Positions 1 through 10,684 are shown, counted from the first letter of the stretch. The stretch is 64,000 nt of DNA from Nansenia antarctica (GCA_963989245.1 OZ022358.1:7323743-7387742), one strand, 5' to 3'. The notes: generated from the letters alone by a model not told the origin. A program made the numbers and translations.

Positions 1-625
1 GGCCGACGGCTATCCAAGCCCAGGGGAAGGTCCTCGCTGAAGGTCCTCCACGAGGCAGCTACCGCGTGCCAGGCTCTGAACACTCGCCTTGCAGCTCAGG
101 AGGCTAACCAGGAGCACCGCGCCACCCAGACGTAGCACCTCATCACCAGGACCCAGGCGCTTACGGTACAGGTGGCTGCGCTCGCAGCTTCTGCCCCTCC
201 CCCTGCCCTTCCAGATCCTGTCCAGCTACCGGCACCACTAACTGGACAGCCACGGGAGCCCCACCTAGCCAGCCCCCGCCCCTTCGACGGAGCCTTCGCC
301 CAGTTCCGAGTTTTCATCCTGCAGTGTGAATTAATTATTTCACATCAGCCCAGCCAGTTCTGGTCACCGGCAGCCCGTGTGGCGTTCATCACCAACCTCA
401 CCACCGGCGACGCCCTGAATTGGGTCCAGGCCATCCTCTGCGCCCGCCCTGACCTGTTCGGTGACTATTTCCTTTCTCACCAGGTTCAAGAGGGTTTTCG
501 ATCACCCTACTGCAGGACAGGAGGTCGGGGCGCGACTGATGACACTCCACCAGGGGAACCGGACAGCTGCGGCCTACTCTACCGAGTTTCGTACCCTGGC
601 AGCCGGAAGCGGGTGGAATGACAGG
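1..625 (+). pseudogene. gag remnant of the Gypsy element, interrupted by a stop and a frameshift
   Basis: Reading frame 1 from the window edge gives an Ala/Gln-rich, probably coiled-coil stretch that meets an in-frame TAG at 133-135. It continues from an ATG at 172 through a capsid-like segment (for example FAQFRVFILQCE and GDALNWVQAIL). At about 461-490 the gag-like reading shifts from frame 1 to frame 2, where TRFKRVFDHP and the rest of the capsid follow at the start of the pol-bearing frame. The zinc knuckle downstream (around 907-955) reads CLYGGEKGHLCDTC, so the second Cys of the usual CX2CX4HX4C pattern is Gly. I infer that gag is not functional. A programmed frameshift is possible but does not explain the stop at 133. 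Confidence 0.75.
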
Positions 626-3600
626 GCACTGCGATCTGCTCTCCGCCAGGGGCTGAGTGAGGCCATCAAGCCCGCCACCCTGGACGAACTAGTGGCCCTA
701 GCCATCGATGTCGACGAGCACTCCCGGGAGCGTCGGAGAGAGAGAGGGCGCCACCAGACCAGCTCGCCACGTCTCCAAGACCCCATCCTCACAGACAACC
801 CCTCCTCTGCACAGGAGTCGACCTGCACCCCGTCCACTGGCGAGGAGCCTATGCAGCTTGGCCGAACCCGCCTCACCACGGCGGAGAGGAGAAGGTTCCA
901 GGGGCTGTGCCTCTACGGTGGGGAGAAAGGGCACCTCTGTGACACCTGCCCGTCCCTGCCAAAAGGGGTAGGCTCACCCGAAGGGGGAATCCGGGTGAGC
1001 CGTGTCTCTCATTCCCCACCAACCACCAGCCCAGCCAGGTTCGCTGTCACCCTCTCCTGGCAGGGTCATAACCTCACTGTCGAGGCCATCATCGATTCGG
1101 GGGCAGACGAGAACTTTATGGATGCCCAGCTGGCCCGCTCAGCTGCCGTTCCCCTCGTTGCTCTTGAAACCCCCCTCGCCGTCTCAGCCCTAGATGGACA
1201 CAACCTGGGGCCTCTCACCCATCGCTCTACACCCCTCTCCTTGACCGTTTCCGGGAACCATGTGGAGGAGATTCGGTTTTACATCCTCAAGACCCCCCAG
1301 TCCCCGCTCATCCTGGGACGACCGTGGCTCGAGCTCCACATTCCCCATGTCAGCTATGGTGAGGGACTCATCCTGAGCTGGAGTACCTCCTGTTACGCCC
1401 GGTGCCTCCGTGCCGCCCATACCCCCTCATCGCCTCTGCGACCGCCTCCGGCTTCCCCTGATCTCTCCTCCATCCCAGAGGTCTACCACGACCTAGGAGA
1501 GGCCTTCTGTAAGGAGCGTGCTCGCACCCTGCCCCCTCACCGGCCCTACGACTGTGCCGTCGAGCTCCGCCCTGGCAGTAAACACCCAGTCAGTCGTCTC
1601 TACAGCCTTGCCCCCCCGGAGAAAGCAGCCATGGACACCTACATCTCCGACTGCCTGGCTGAGGGGCTCATCCGTCCATCACACTCCCCGGTGGCAGCGG
1701 GGTTTTTCTTCGTAAAGAAGAAGGATGGAACCCTCAGGCCATGCATCGACTACCGTGAGCTCAATGCCATTACCATCCGGAATACCTATCCTCTTCCCCT
1801 CATGAGCTCCAACTTTGAGCCCCTCCTTGGGGCCACCATCTTCACAAAGCTGGACCTCCGGAACGCCTACCATCTGGTCCGGATTTGTGAGGGCGACGAG
1901 TGGAAGACGGCGTTCAAAACCCCCCGTGGCCACTATGAGTACCTCGTCATGCCCTTTGGTCTCACTAACGCCCCCTCCGTCTTTCAAGCCCTCATGAATG
2001 ACGTCCTCAGAGACATGCTGGACATCTTTGTCGTCCTCTACCTGGATGACATCCTGGTGTTCTCCAGGAACCCAGAGGAGCACGTTCAACATGTCCGCCT
2101 AGTCCTCCAGCGCCTACTGGAGAATTGCCTTTTCATTAAGGCTGAGAAGTGCTCTTTCCACGCTCACTCTGTGGAGTTCCTGGGGCTCATCGTGGAGGGT
2201 GGGCTGACTCGCCCTGACCCCAAGAAGACCCGGGCCGTCGTCGAGTGGAGCCAACCTACCACCCGGAAACAGCTGCAGTCCTTCCTCGGCTTCGCCAACT
2301 TCTACCGGCGATTCATCCGGGACTTCAGCCGGGTAGCCGCCCCCCTCACTGCCCTCACCTCCCCCCTGCGCCAGTTCACGTGGACACCCGCAGCCAGCGC
2401 TGCCTTCAGTGACCTGAAGAGGCTCTTCACCTCGGCGCCGGTCCTAATCAACCCAGACCCCTCTAGGCCCTTCATTGTGGAGGTGGACGCCTCAGACACT
2501 GGCGTCGGTGGCGTGCTCTCACAACGGTCGGAGGACCAGACCGTGCACCCCTGCGCCTTCTACTCCCGCCGTTACACCCCCGCCGAGGCCAACTACGACA
2601 TCGGGAACCGCGAGCTGCTGGCGGTGGTGGAGGCGTTCCACGAGTGGCGGCACTGGCTGGAGGGTGCAGAGCACGCATTCACCGTCTGGTCGGACCACAA
2701 GAACCTAACCTACATCAAGTCGGCCAGGCGGTTGAACTCCCGTCAGGCACACTGGGCCCTGTTCCTCGGGCGGTTTAACTTCCACCTCACGTTCCGTCCG
2801 GGCTCCCTGAACGCCAAGGCTGACTCCCTTTCTCGGCTTCATGCCGCGGAGGAGGAACCCACCACTCCTGACACCATCGTTCCATCCTCCCGGGTCGTTG
2901 GAGTGGTCACCCTGGAAATCGAGGCGATGGTCAGAGCTGCCCAGCGCACCCAGCCAGATCCCCGAACTGGTCCCCCCGTTCGCCTCTTCGTCCCGGACGC
3001 CGTCAGGACCAAGGTGATGCAGTGGGGCCACGGCAGCCGCTTCGCCTGCCACCCTGGGGCCCTACGCACCCTGTCCTTCCTGCGCCGGCGGTTCTGGTGG
3101 CCCACCATGGCCGCGAACGTCAGGGAGTTCGTCTCGGCCTGCCCTACCTGCGCTCGCAGCAAGGCATCCCACCGGCCGCCATCGGGACTGCTGCAGCCTC
3201 TACCCGTGCCCGGTCGACCGTGGTCCCACCTCGCCATGGACTTCGTGACCGGCCTTCCCCCGTCTCTGGGCAACACGGTCATCCTCAACATCGTGGACCG
3301 CTTCTCCAAGTCTGTGCGGTTGGTGGCTCTGGCAAAGCTACCGACCTCGGCGGAGACGGCGGAGCTACTCACCACCCACGTCTTCCGCCTTTATGGGTTT
3401 CCCCAGGATGTGGTTTCCGACCGTGGTCCCCAGTTCACGTCCAGGGTGTGGCAGGCCTTCTGTTTGGGGATTGGGGCCACGACCAGCCTCTCCTCCGGCT
3501 ACCATCCCCAGACCAATGGGCAGGCGGAGAGAGCCAACCAGAGCCTGGAGTCGGCGCTTCGCTGCATGTCCTCCCTCCATCCATCCTCCTGGAGCAAGGA

Positions 3601-4381
3601 CCTACCCTGGGTGGAGTACTCGCTGAACGCCATGGTCAATGAAGCCACCGGCCGGTCCCCCTTCGAGTGCTCCTTGGGGTACCAGCCACCCCTGCTTCCT
3701 ACTCAGGAGGGCGAAGCGTCAGTACCTTCGGTCCAGGCACACCTCCTTCGCTGTCGTCGGGTCTGGACCTCTGTCCGCTCAGCCTTGCTTCGGGCCACCA
3801 CCCGGAGCGCCAACCGTCGTCGCACTCCAGCTCCTGAGTACCAGGTTGGCCAGAGGGTCTGGCTCTCCACGGCTGATCTCCCCCTCAATGTCTCCTCCCG
3901 GAAGTTGGCTTCGAGGTACATCGGCCCCTACGCCAACGACCGGGTCATTAACCCCGCTGCCATCCGGCTGGCCCTCCCTCACTCCCTCCGTCGGATCCAC
4001 CCGGTGTTCCACGTCTCCCGGGTAAAGCCCTATGTCACCAGCGACCTGATGCCACCAGCCCCTGCACCGCCCCCTCCTCAGTTGGTGGATGGTCACCCCC
4101 AGTGGACAGTGAGGGGACTCCTGAAAGTTCGTCGCTGTGGCCGGGGTTTCCAGTACCTGGTTGACTGGGAGGGATATGGGCCAGAGGAGCGGAGCTGGAT
4201 TCCCCGGTCCCAGATCATGTCCCCTGTCCTCCTCAGGGACTTCTATCGGGCCCACCCGGACGCCCCGGGCCGGTCGCCAGGAGGCTCCCGCTCGGAGGGG
4301 GGTCCTGTTACGGCTGGGCCTCCACACACACCCTCCCCCGCCCCCACAGCTCGAGCACAGCGTGCTCTCCGCCACAGGTGA
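461..4381 (+). CDS. Gypsy pol polyprotein (PR-RT-RNase H-IN-chromodomain), with the C-terminal part of gag at its N-terminus
   Basis: Open for 1306 codons. Visible domains in order: end of capsid and zinc knuckle (about residues 1-165); aspartic protease with DSGADENF (near residue 212); reverse transcriptase with FVKKKDGTLRPCIDYR, the DLRNAYH block and catalytic YLDDILVF (about 415-535); RNase H with DASDTGVGG, NRELLAVVEAF and SDHKNLTY acidic residues (about 675-760); integrase HHCC finger ending CPTCARSK, then the D, D and E of the core in MDFVTGLP, SDRGPQFTS and QAERANQSLE (about 860-1060); chromodomain with YLVDWEGYGPEERSWIP near the C-terminus. All catalytic residues I looked for are present. 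It replicates the element through an RNA intermediate and inserts the cDNA; chromodomains usually steer insertion to marked chromatin. The ATG at 461 is only the first in the frame; translation probably depends on gag. Confidence 0.93.
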   Translation: MTISFLTRFKRVFDHPTAGQEVGARLMTLHQGNRTAAAYSTEFRTLAAGSGWNDRALRSALRQGLSEAIKPATLDELVALAIDVDEHSRERRRERGRHQTSSPRLQDPILTDNPSSAQESTCTPSTGEEPMQLGRTRLTTAERRRFQGLCLYGGEKGHLCDTCPSLPKGVGSPEGGIRVSRVSHSPPTTSPARFAVTLSWQGHNLTVEAIIDSGADENFMDAQLARSAAVPLVALETPLAVSALDGHNLGPLTHRSTPLSLTVSGNHVEEIRFYILKTPQSPLILGRPWLELHIPHVSYGEGLILSWSTSCYARCLRAAHTPSSPLRPPPASPDLSSIPEVYHDLGEAFCKERARTLPPHRPYDCAVELRPGSKHPVSRLYSLAPPEKAAMDTYISDCLAEGLIRPSHSPVAAGFFFVKKKDGTLRPCIDYRELNAITIRNTYPLPLMSSNFEPLLGATIFTKLDLRNAYHLVRICEGDEWKTAFKTPRGHYEYLVMPFGLTNAPSVFQALMNDVLRDMLDIFVVLYLDDILVFSRNPEEHVQHVRLVLQRLLENCLFIKAEKCSFHAHSVEFLGLIVEGGLTRPDPKKTRAVVEWSQPTTRKQLQSFLGFANFYRRFIRDFSRVAAPLTALTSPLRQFTWTPAASAAFSDLKRLFTSAPVLINPDPSRPFIVEVDASDTGVGGVLSQRSEDQTVHPCAFYSRRYTPAEANYDIGNRELLAVVEAFHEWRHWLEGAEHAFTVWSDHKNLTYIKSARRLNSRQAHWALFLGRFNFHLTFRPGSLNAKADSLSRLHAAEEEPTTPDTIVPSSRVVGVVTLEIEAMVRAAQRTQPDPRTGPPVRLFVPDAVRTKVMQWGHGSRFACHPGALRTLSFLRRRFWWPTMAANVREFVSACPTCARSKASHRPPSGLLQPLPVPGRPWSHLAMDFVTGLPPSLGNTVILNIVDRFSKSVRLVALAKLPTSAETAELLTTHVFRLYGFPQDVVSDRGPQFTSRVWQAFCLGIGATTSLSSGYHPQTNGQAERANQSLESALRCMSSLHPSSWSKDLPWVEYSLNAMVNEATGRSPFECSLGYQPPLLPTQEGEASVPSVQAHLLRCRRVWTSVRSALLRATTRSANRRRTPAPEYQVGQRVWLSTADLPLNVSSRKLASRYIGPYANDRVINPAAIRLALPHSLRRIHPVFHVSRVKPYVTSDLMPPAPAPPPPQLVDGHPQWTVRGLLKVRRCGRGFQYLVDWEGYGPEERSWIPRSQIMSPVLLRDFYRAHPDAPGRSPGGSRSEGGPVTAGPPHTPSPAPTARAQRALRHR
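4294..4302 (+). other. Polypurine tract for plus-strand priming of the Gypsy element
   Basis: A run of G and A (GGAGGGGGG) lies three bases before the LTR start at 4306, the standard place for the plus-strand primer. It overlaps the last codons of the chromodomain tail. Confidence 0.7.
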
Positions 4382-4801
4382 AGCTGGTTCCCGTTAATTG
4401 GATAATTGTCCAGCCAACAGCCAGACCAGCACATCTGTCTCCACTCCCCAATCAACCCTCTGGCTACATCTACCCTGGACGTCTATTCACTCATCGTCAG
4501 TTCTTCCCTAAGAATGGCCTGGCAAGTATCCTCTGTGACTAGTCGTGAACTTTGCTCTCGTGCCTATTTTTGTGATTCGTCTATATCTTATGTACTGGCC
4601 TACCGTGGAGACTTACCCTGTTTTTCTGTTCCTCCACAGCCCACGCCAACCACTACCGCCAGCCCGCCAGGCTGAAACCCCCCGGACTCATCCTTTCAGT
4701 TTTTCCACCCCCCTACACTGTAAATAAATACCCTACGGGGCTTCAGAATATTCTGCCTCCGTTGTCGTGTCCTTGAGCCCCCTAACCACCGTGGCGTAAC
4801 A
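4306..4801 (+). repeat. 3' LTR of the Gypsy element (496 bp)
   Basis: It begins TGTTACG and ends CGTAACA, a perfect 7-base inverted terminal repeat with the canonical TG...CA ends. The pol frame ends inside it, at 4381. An AATAAA-containing stretch at about 4721-4730 is a plausible polyadenylation signal. The 5' partner is outside the window, so LTR divergence and insertion age cannot be judged here. Confidence 0.9.
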
Positions 4802-6079
4802 AAATAGAATCTGAATCTGAATCAATATCTTGATTGATTGGTCTCTGATTTGCATAGGAATGAATTACACACTGTTTGGATCAGGTTGTCATTATAAATT
4901 GAGAGGAGAGAGGAAAGAGATAAAAGACTAAAAACTAAATATATCACGTCAGCGATGGATTTATCTGAGAAAACAGTAGAACTTCAATGCATCTTCATGA
5001 CCATCTTCCAAGCAAATGTGACACGGTCTGGTGAAAAGATCCACATCTGCAATTCTCAAGTCACCCAAATGACCAAAAAGCTGCTTTTTTTTCAGTTAAT
5101 CTAAATGTGTTTTCCGTTTTAAGTGTTGAACCCACTCAATATAACAAACAACAGTTTTACGATCACTAAATATTTATAATTTGTCAATTTAATTCACTGT
5201 ATCGTCTGCCGTCCTGCTTCGTAGGCTACTGGGTTATCATACATGGCATGTAAACAAACGTCAAAAACAGGGACTGTGTGATCATCTAATTATGTGTAGT
5301 TCTGTGTTTTTAGCATGTTGATGTTCTATCAGCATGTTGTCTGTGAGAGAAAATGAGGGGAGAGAGTGTGCTAAGCATGCAGTTATCGTACATAGCAATG
5401 TTTTCTTTAACTGCTAGGTAGCTACCAACACGATGGTTGCAAATGTTTGTTTTGATTCAGAGTGATTTTCTCCAATTCTCTGTTTGAGGTGAACCAACAT
5501 TCAAATAAGCATATCTTCAACTATTTTATATCAGATTTCAATTTATGACACATCATTTGAAAGGTTATATTTTCATAATCTCTAAAAAAAAAAAAAAAAA
5601 AAAAAGTGAGCTGGTCCAACTTGAGGACCAGACCTTGTGAATGATTCCCTCAGATCAGCCTTTGATTTCCAAGCAGAAATCCTGTTTTAAAGGGATAGTT
5701 CACCCAAAATTCAATTTAACGTGATCTCATACATAAACAAATGTTTGGTGAATGAATAAATTAATTTATTAACATTTTAAAAAGAACAGTTTCACGGACT
5801 TTAGATAATTGTACCAGGAGTCAATATCTCCTGGAGTCAATGCCTACTGTTTAATATATCAGGGGTTTCACACACCGACAAAACGAGTGATTTCAATGTA
5901 TAATTCAATAATTAATAAATAATAGAAAAACCTTTCATTTAAAATCTACTTTTTTTCAGATTATGTAAAAAACATTGAAAACGACCAAAATGTTTGCTTA
6001 AAGACATTGATTAAAGACATTCACCAGACCCCAACCGTGCACACAACTTCTACAGTCCTTGACAAAAGGCACATAAAAA
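4802..6079. other. Intergenic, repeat-derived; includes dispersed repeat family R1 (about 5030-5640)
   Basis: No gene seen. Around 5190-5580 lies sequence that recurs, inverted, at about 36000-36150 and 37370-37470, and again directly at 62940-63070; shared landmarks are AACATTCAAATAAGCATAT and TTAGCATGTTGATGTTCTAT. An A-run occupies 5582-5605. The 5700-6060 part resembles the 3' flank of the intact OR genes downstream. Confidence 0.5.
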
Positions 6080-6342
6080 TCATGGAGACACTTCCTTAGA
6101 CTGGAACATGTTCTGCATGAGTTTGCGTATCTCTTTGGACTGCAGCCCGTAGATGATGGGGTTCAGGCTGCTAGGGACGATGTGAAAGAGCAGCGAGGCC
6201 AGTTTCCTGTAATCAGAGTACTGAGGGAAGCGATGCAGAATAATGAGGGTGAAACCAGACACAATCATGATCAGGTACACAACCAGGTGTGTGCTGCAGG
6301 TCTTCATGGCCTTAATGTTCAGAGCCCTGTTCTTATTGGTCA
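6080..6342 (-). pseudogene. Odorant receptor fragment (C-terminal quarter), intronless family
   Basis: The minus strand encodes the end of a rhodopsin-like OR: TNKNRALN, then KAMKTCSTHL (the KAxxTCxxH block at the start of TM6), TM6, the PQYSDYRKL loop, TM7 with NPIIYGLQSKEIRK, and the tail FQSKEVSP. It is nearly identical to the last 86 residues of the intact genes at 11267-12205 and 16235-17173. Upstream of TNKN the similarity stops; a GC-rich 75-base stretch of unknown origin follows (6347-6420), then sequence homologous to the far 5' flank of the other copies. About 670 bases of coding sequence are therefore missing. A residual open frame extends to an ATG at 6406 but lacks TM1-TM5. Confidence 0.9.
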
Positions 6343-6420
6343 GGCCGGCGGCTGAGGGGTAGAAGCTGAGCCCGTTGCGGGCCCCCAGTGCCCCAGGCAG
6401 CCGCAACCCTCCTCCAGAGG

Positions 6421-7389
6421 GAAGGATGGTCCCAACTTCGCAAAATACAAATGAAAAATCCCTTTTGTAAATGTATAAACCGAGAGAAATATTCTGTAAC
6501 TATCAAATGGCTCCTCCCAGAATTCTTATATGTGAGATGAATGTTGTTTGTCTTACTGTGCCCTACTGTTTTGATAGATGCTGTCACATTGCATGGTATA
6601 TGGAGTTGAGGGGTTTGCGTTTTTACACAAAATCATAATAATACGAATAATGATTACTGTGCATTTGCCCTTGACTACACATGTATAGGATGGTCCCAAC
6701 TTCGCAAGTGATCTCTAACATCAAATTAAATTACACATGAAAAATCCCTATTGTAAATGTGTTACATATATTTTATACACCTTGCCCATGAATGACAATT
6801 AACTTTTGGGGAATACTGTAAAAAGGAGAATGTTGATTAAGTCAAGTGTTATATGATCTCTCTATTGTCGAGACCTATTTTCACTGCTGTCTGAGATCTG
6901 CACACATACAAGAGCTGTATGTTGAGCAAACTAAATTAAATTAGTTTCAATGTATGGAATAACTTGGGAATTTCTGAAATATGGGTAAACTGCCCATTTA
7001 ACCCAGAAAAGTAAAGTAGTCCAATCTGATATGGCCCGGCCCAAGGCATAAACGGACTAAGCGGTCGCTTAGGGCCACAACCATGAGGACTGATGTTGGA
7101 TGGTGGTGAAAGGATGGACAGCTATAGTTTCTACAGTAGCCTGTTGTTTTGTTGTTAACATAGTTAACAATTGTGTAGTGTTCACTTTATTTATTTTGAA
7201 TATGTTGAGCAAATGGAGGGGAACAAAACTGCCCAGGAATGCGACCCTGAGGACTCAGAAAAAAAATTAATTTTGTCTCTGGTGGTTTTCATTGAAAATA
7301 ACTTATTTCAGAAGACCGCGGCTCAAAACATTTTATATCGGCCCGGGCCATCCACGCAGATCTAACGTTACACGCATTTTCCCATGGTC
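6421..7389. other. Displaced 5' flank of the truncated OR, then unassigned DNA
   Basis: The block 6421-6830 matches 13830-14180 and, in part, 18110-18170, the upstream regions of the two intact OR genes; shared landmarks include AGGATGGTCCCAACTTCGCA and AAATGGCTCCTCCCAGAAT. The landmark containing AGGATGGTCCCAACTTCGCA occurs twice here (about 6422 and 6688). Nothing recognisable from 6850 to 7389. Confidence 0.5.
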
Positions 7390-7665
7390 AACTCGTTTCA
7401 TTTCAAACCTTTATTTAAAACTCGATAGGCACTGAGGTCACCCTCATTTACAGTGACAATAGTGTACAATAGAACAGTGAGCAAGGGCAAACAAACAGTG
7501 AGCAAGACAGGATTAAAAAGAAAAAAAGGAATTTAAAAAAAACTAAAAACAATTGCAATCGGTAGAATACAGTTTCTGCACCAAGAGTTTAAAGGTAGAG
7601 GCAGAGGGGAGGACTTCCAACCGGAGAGTTTGCTGCAGAGTGTTCCATGTATTAGGGGCATCAAT
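7390..7665 (-). mobile_element. LINE 3'-end relic
   Basis: Read on the minus strand, this has the general look of a LINE tail: a degenerate C-terminal stretch containing TGGAACACTCTGCAGC followed by a terminal AAATAAAGGTTTGAAATG-like sequence. A similar arrangement occurs upstream of the three-exon OR genes. The family is not certain. Confidence 0.4.
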
Positions 7666-7797
7666 AAAATACGTTGTTACCTAACGAGAGATAACTCGAG
7701 TAGAATAAGAAGAATCGAATATAAGAACGAAATGTATCTGGGCAGTAAACGACCAAAGGGTGGGGCAGAGAAAAAGAGGGACAAATCAAAGAAAGCT

Positions 7798-8003
7798 CTA
7801 GGTGCACGATCTCACTACTTCCTGAAAGGCACCTTGCATGAACATATCCTGTCTCACTCTATTGGTTTAATTGATTAATCAGCTGTGCGGTAAACCGTTT
7901 GAACACACAGTGCACAGCTGATTAATCAATTAACCCAATAGAGTGAGACAGGATATGTTCATGCCAGGTGCCTTTCAGGAAGTAGTGGAGATCGTGCACC
8001 TAG
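7798..8003. repeat. Long near-perfect palindrome (two 91-base arms, 23-base loop)
   Basis: Arm 1 (7798-7888) and arm 2 (7912-8003) are reverse complements with only a few mismatches. Landmarks are CTAGGTGCACGATCTC at the left end and GAGATCGTGCACCTAG at the right, and GATTAATCAGCTGTGC facing GCACAGCTGATTAATC around the loop. It could be a foldback MITE or a recent inverted duplication. No target duplication was clear. Confidence 0.85.
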
Positions 8004-8756
8004 CCTATTGGCAGTGGGGGGGAAATTAACGAATATAACCTATCAGTTTGCGAAGCAAGCAGGTGCTAGCAACACTCCTCAACTAGCACTAGGACTAACA
8101 TTGAATTTGAACTTGTGATAGAGGGAGACGACGAGGGAGAGAATGATTGACAGGGTTGTAGTAGAGAAAAACAAACTACTTCTGCTAACTACATGAAGGT
8201 AAGACACATTTATTATCATACACTGTGGCTGTGCAGTGCTCTTTTTCTGCTTTGGTGAAGCTAAATGTAATATGCACTGTGGCTGGTGTATTGTTTAGGC
8301 TCATACATGTGATGGTTCATGTAACTACTGTATTTTTATTTTTTGCTAACGTTATTGTATTCCGTGTCAGAGCAGCTTCTCTTAGCTACACCGAGTCTAT
8401 ATTAACGTAAGCTATTAGGCTTAACTGGACCTCAAGGTTTTCAGCGGGTTCGAGCAGTTCAGTGTTATAGCGTTAGCTAGCTGGCTAGATAAGTTAACAT
8501 AGGCTGTGTCCACCAACAAGCTGTATATTTAGCTAAACGGCACCAAGCTAAGGTAAATAGCTAGCTATGCTAACGTTCACCATCTCTACAGTCAGCTCTA
8601 CAATACCGCTCGCCAGTGGACACGCACCTCATGTCATCATTACGTTTATAACAGCAGTTAACGTTACACTGCTTTCATTTTCAGAATGAGGGAATTTGAT
8701 GAGAGCGATGCAGTTCATGTGCACAACTGGATGCAGGGAGCAGGTGTAGTTGGAAG
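8004..8756. other. Intergenic, no gene recognised
   Basis: AT-rich, with scattered GCTAGC/TAGCTA motifs. Short open frames have no recognisable content. Confidence 0.4.
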
Positions 8757-9310
8757 TAGGGATGCACCGAAAGTTCTGCCACCGAATGTATTGGGCCGAA
8801 AATACCACAAAAAAGTACATTCGGTGTGAAAAGGCTATTGAAAAAGCTGTTGACTGATGACTGCCCACTGACAAGTCATATAATTACAGCAAACATGTCG
8901 GCAGTTTGGCATCTGTCCTCTGAACGACAAGGAGAGACACATTCCAACATTGACTTCCGTTTTCGCGATTTCAAAATAAAAGCGCGAGCTAAGCGTTGTT
9001 GACAATCAATGACACATCGCTGGTCAACTAACACAGCTTGTTTTGTGAGCCTGCTAACAATGTAAAGTAGTGTTCTAGTTAACTAGGTAGAGTGGGGATT
9101 ACTGACCGAATCCAGTGCATTGCAATATTTTGGCTAAGATAGATGCCACAGTTCAGGTTAAGTCAGTCACTGTGGATTGTTGTCGGCACTCTGAATTCAT
9201 CAGTGATTGTAGTGTGTCAGTGTGTTATGTGTTCCAAATGTCTACATTCGATTCTAGTCAGTCTGGTTATCTCAAGCTTTTTATGTTAACAATCCGTGTT
9301 GCGTGTTGCG
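8757..9310 (+). mobile_element. Degenerate hAT-like element relic
   Basis: It starts near TAGGGATGCACCGAAAGT, which resembles a hAT-family terminus commonly seen in vertebrate genomes, and is followed by diverged sequence that may be a transposase start (around 8895). The segment ending with TGCATTGCAATATTTTGGCT near 9115 belongs to the palindromic MITE family described at 55000-55300. No open transposase remains. Confidence 0.35.
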
Positions 9311-9944
9311 TTTGGAAATAGGGCTGTTGTGTCGCAAATGTCAGGGCTGTTTTTTGATCCCAGTCCGCCCCATTGGGACAACATCATCTCCATCACTCAC
9401 TACAAAATATTGGTCTATATAACCAAGTGGCCAAAAAGAAAACTTTGATGCACCCAGTTTCTACACCATCTCTCGTGTGAAGAACAGTGGTAGCTGCATC
9501 AAGTTATGGGTATATTTGTCACTGGCAGGGACTGAGGAGTTTGTCAGGATCAAGAGAAAATTGTAAAATTTGCTGAGTTGGTAGTGACATCCTAATCTAC
9601 AGTATGTAATTGATTCCTATGCAAATCAGAGGCCCTATAAAAACAGATATTGATTCCAAAATTACATTAACTAGGCTATTATCCTTACATTAAGATTAAC
9701 TCAATTCAACTTACTGAGTGATTTGTTGATAACATTTTAGCTATTTAGCTAATTCTAAGGGTGTCATAGCAAAGGGTGTGAAGTGTTTCAATTTTAAGAC
9801 ATTTGCATGAATTTCTAAAATCTTGTTTGTCATTGTGTGTGGATTGATGCCAATTCTTATTTATTTAATCACATTTAATAAATTGAGTCTATAACACAAC
9901 AAAATGTGGAAAAAGTGAAGAGGTGTGTTGAATTAATTTTAATT
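9311..9944. other. Intergenic, no gene recognised
   Basis: Nothing recognisable beyond a short match to the 4845-4870 region (GCAAATCAGAG). Confidence 0.35.
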
Positions 9945-10128
9945 TTAATAATTTTGCCATTTAGCAGACGCTTTTATCCAAAGCGACTTACAATTACGAA
10001 TTACAGGGACATTCCCCCTGGAGTAACTGAGGGCTAGTGGTGTGGCTTCAGGCGGGATTTGAACTCACAACCTCCCGATCACAAGTCCAACTCACTATCC
10101 ACTAGACCACCACTACCCCCTCAACTTT
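9945..10128 (-). mobile_element. tRNA-derived SINE
   Basis: On the minus strand, GGTGGTCTAGTGGATAG (A-box-like) is followed by GGTTGTGAGTTCAAATCC (B-box-like), the internal RNA polymerase III promoter of a tRNA-related head. The 3' part carries CGCTTTGGATAAAAGCGTCT and GCTAAATGGCAAAA, a tail shared by several teleost SINEs and LINEs. It is not a tRNA gene: no cloverleaf can be completed. Confidence 0.75.
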
Positions 10129-10152
10129 CTATAGCCACTGTATATGTTTATA

Positions 10153-10154
<2 letters not shown>

Positions 10155-10232
<78 letters not shown>
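10155..10232. repeat. (GT)n microsatellite
   Basis: An uninterrupted 39-unit GT run. A shorter AC run and GT run follow at about 10250-10272 and 10340-10351. Confidence 0.97.
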
Positions 10233-10234
<2 letters not shown>

Positions 10235-10684
10235 GTTCATCTACCCCCCCACACACACACACACACACACACCATGTCGATTAAACATCCCTCTATCGAA
10301 AACACCCATCAATCAAAAAACTCCAACCCCCTGACAAAATGTGTGTGTGTGTGGGGGGGGGCACATTCAAAATCTCGCTTATGGCCACAAAAGTCCTCGG
10401 GCCGGGCCTATGTGTCTAGCATATAATAATAATTGTGTTCATTGCAGATCTTTCTGAAAAGTCTATGGTTTATGAAATGAATACAAACAGACAGTGTTTA
10501 TAATGTCACCCTTTATTCACCTCCTAACGAGTGAGAAACACAACCTGGGTCTGAAACTGTCAGGCTCGACATTATGACCTTGTTGACCCAGTATGGGTGG
10601 CTGATGTTTGTCCTCCTGATGCATGTGTGCTACTGAGTCTGTACCCCTGGCCCTCTGGCGGCCGGCCCGAGTGCTGGCCATGTC

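Larger units (their letters stand above)
1..4801 (+). mobile_element. Ty3/Gypsy chromodomain LTR retrotransposon, 3' part (5' LTR outside window)
   Basis: Seen: gag remnant, then protease, reverse transcriptase, RNase H, integrase and chromodomain in one long frame, a purine tract, and an LTR. This order (RT-RNase H before integrase) and the C-terminal chromodomain define the chromovirus branch of Ty3/Gypsy elements. The window opens inside gag, so the 5' LTR and primer binding site cannot be seen. The region is GC-rich, unlike the AT-rich host sequence that follows 4801. The intact pol frame suggests fairly recent insertion, but gag defects (see separate entry) mean this copy probably cannot move on its own. 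Confidence 0.95.

Noticed and set aside
2705..3375. Long minus-strand frames across the Gypsy pol
   Set aside because: Shadow frames of the GC-rich pol gene without motifs.
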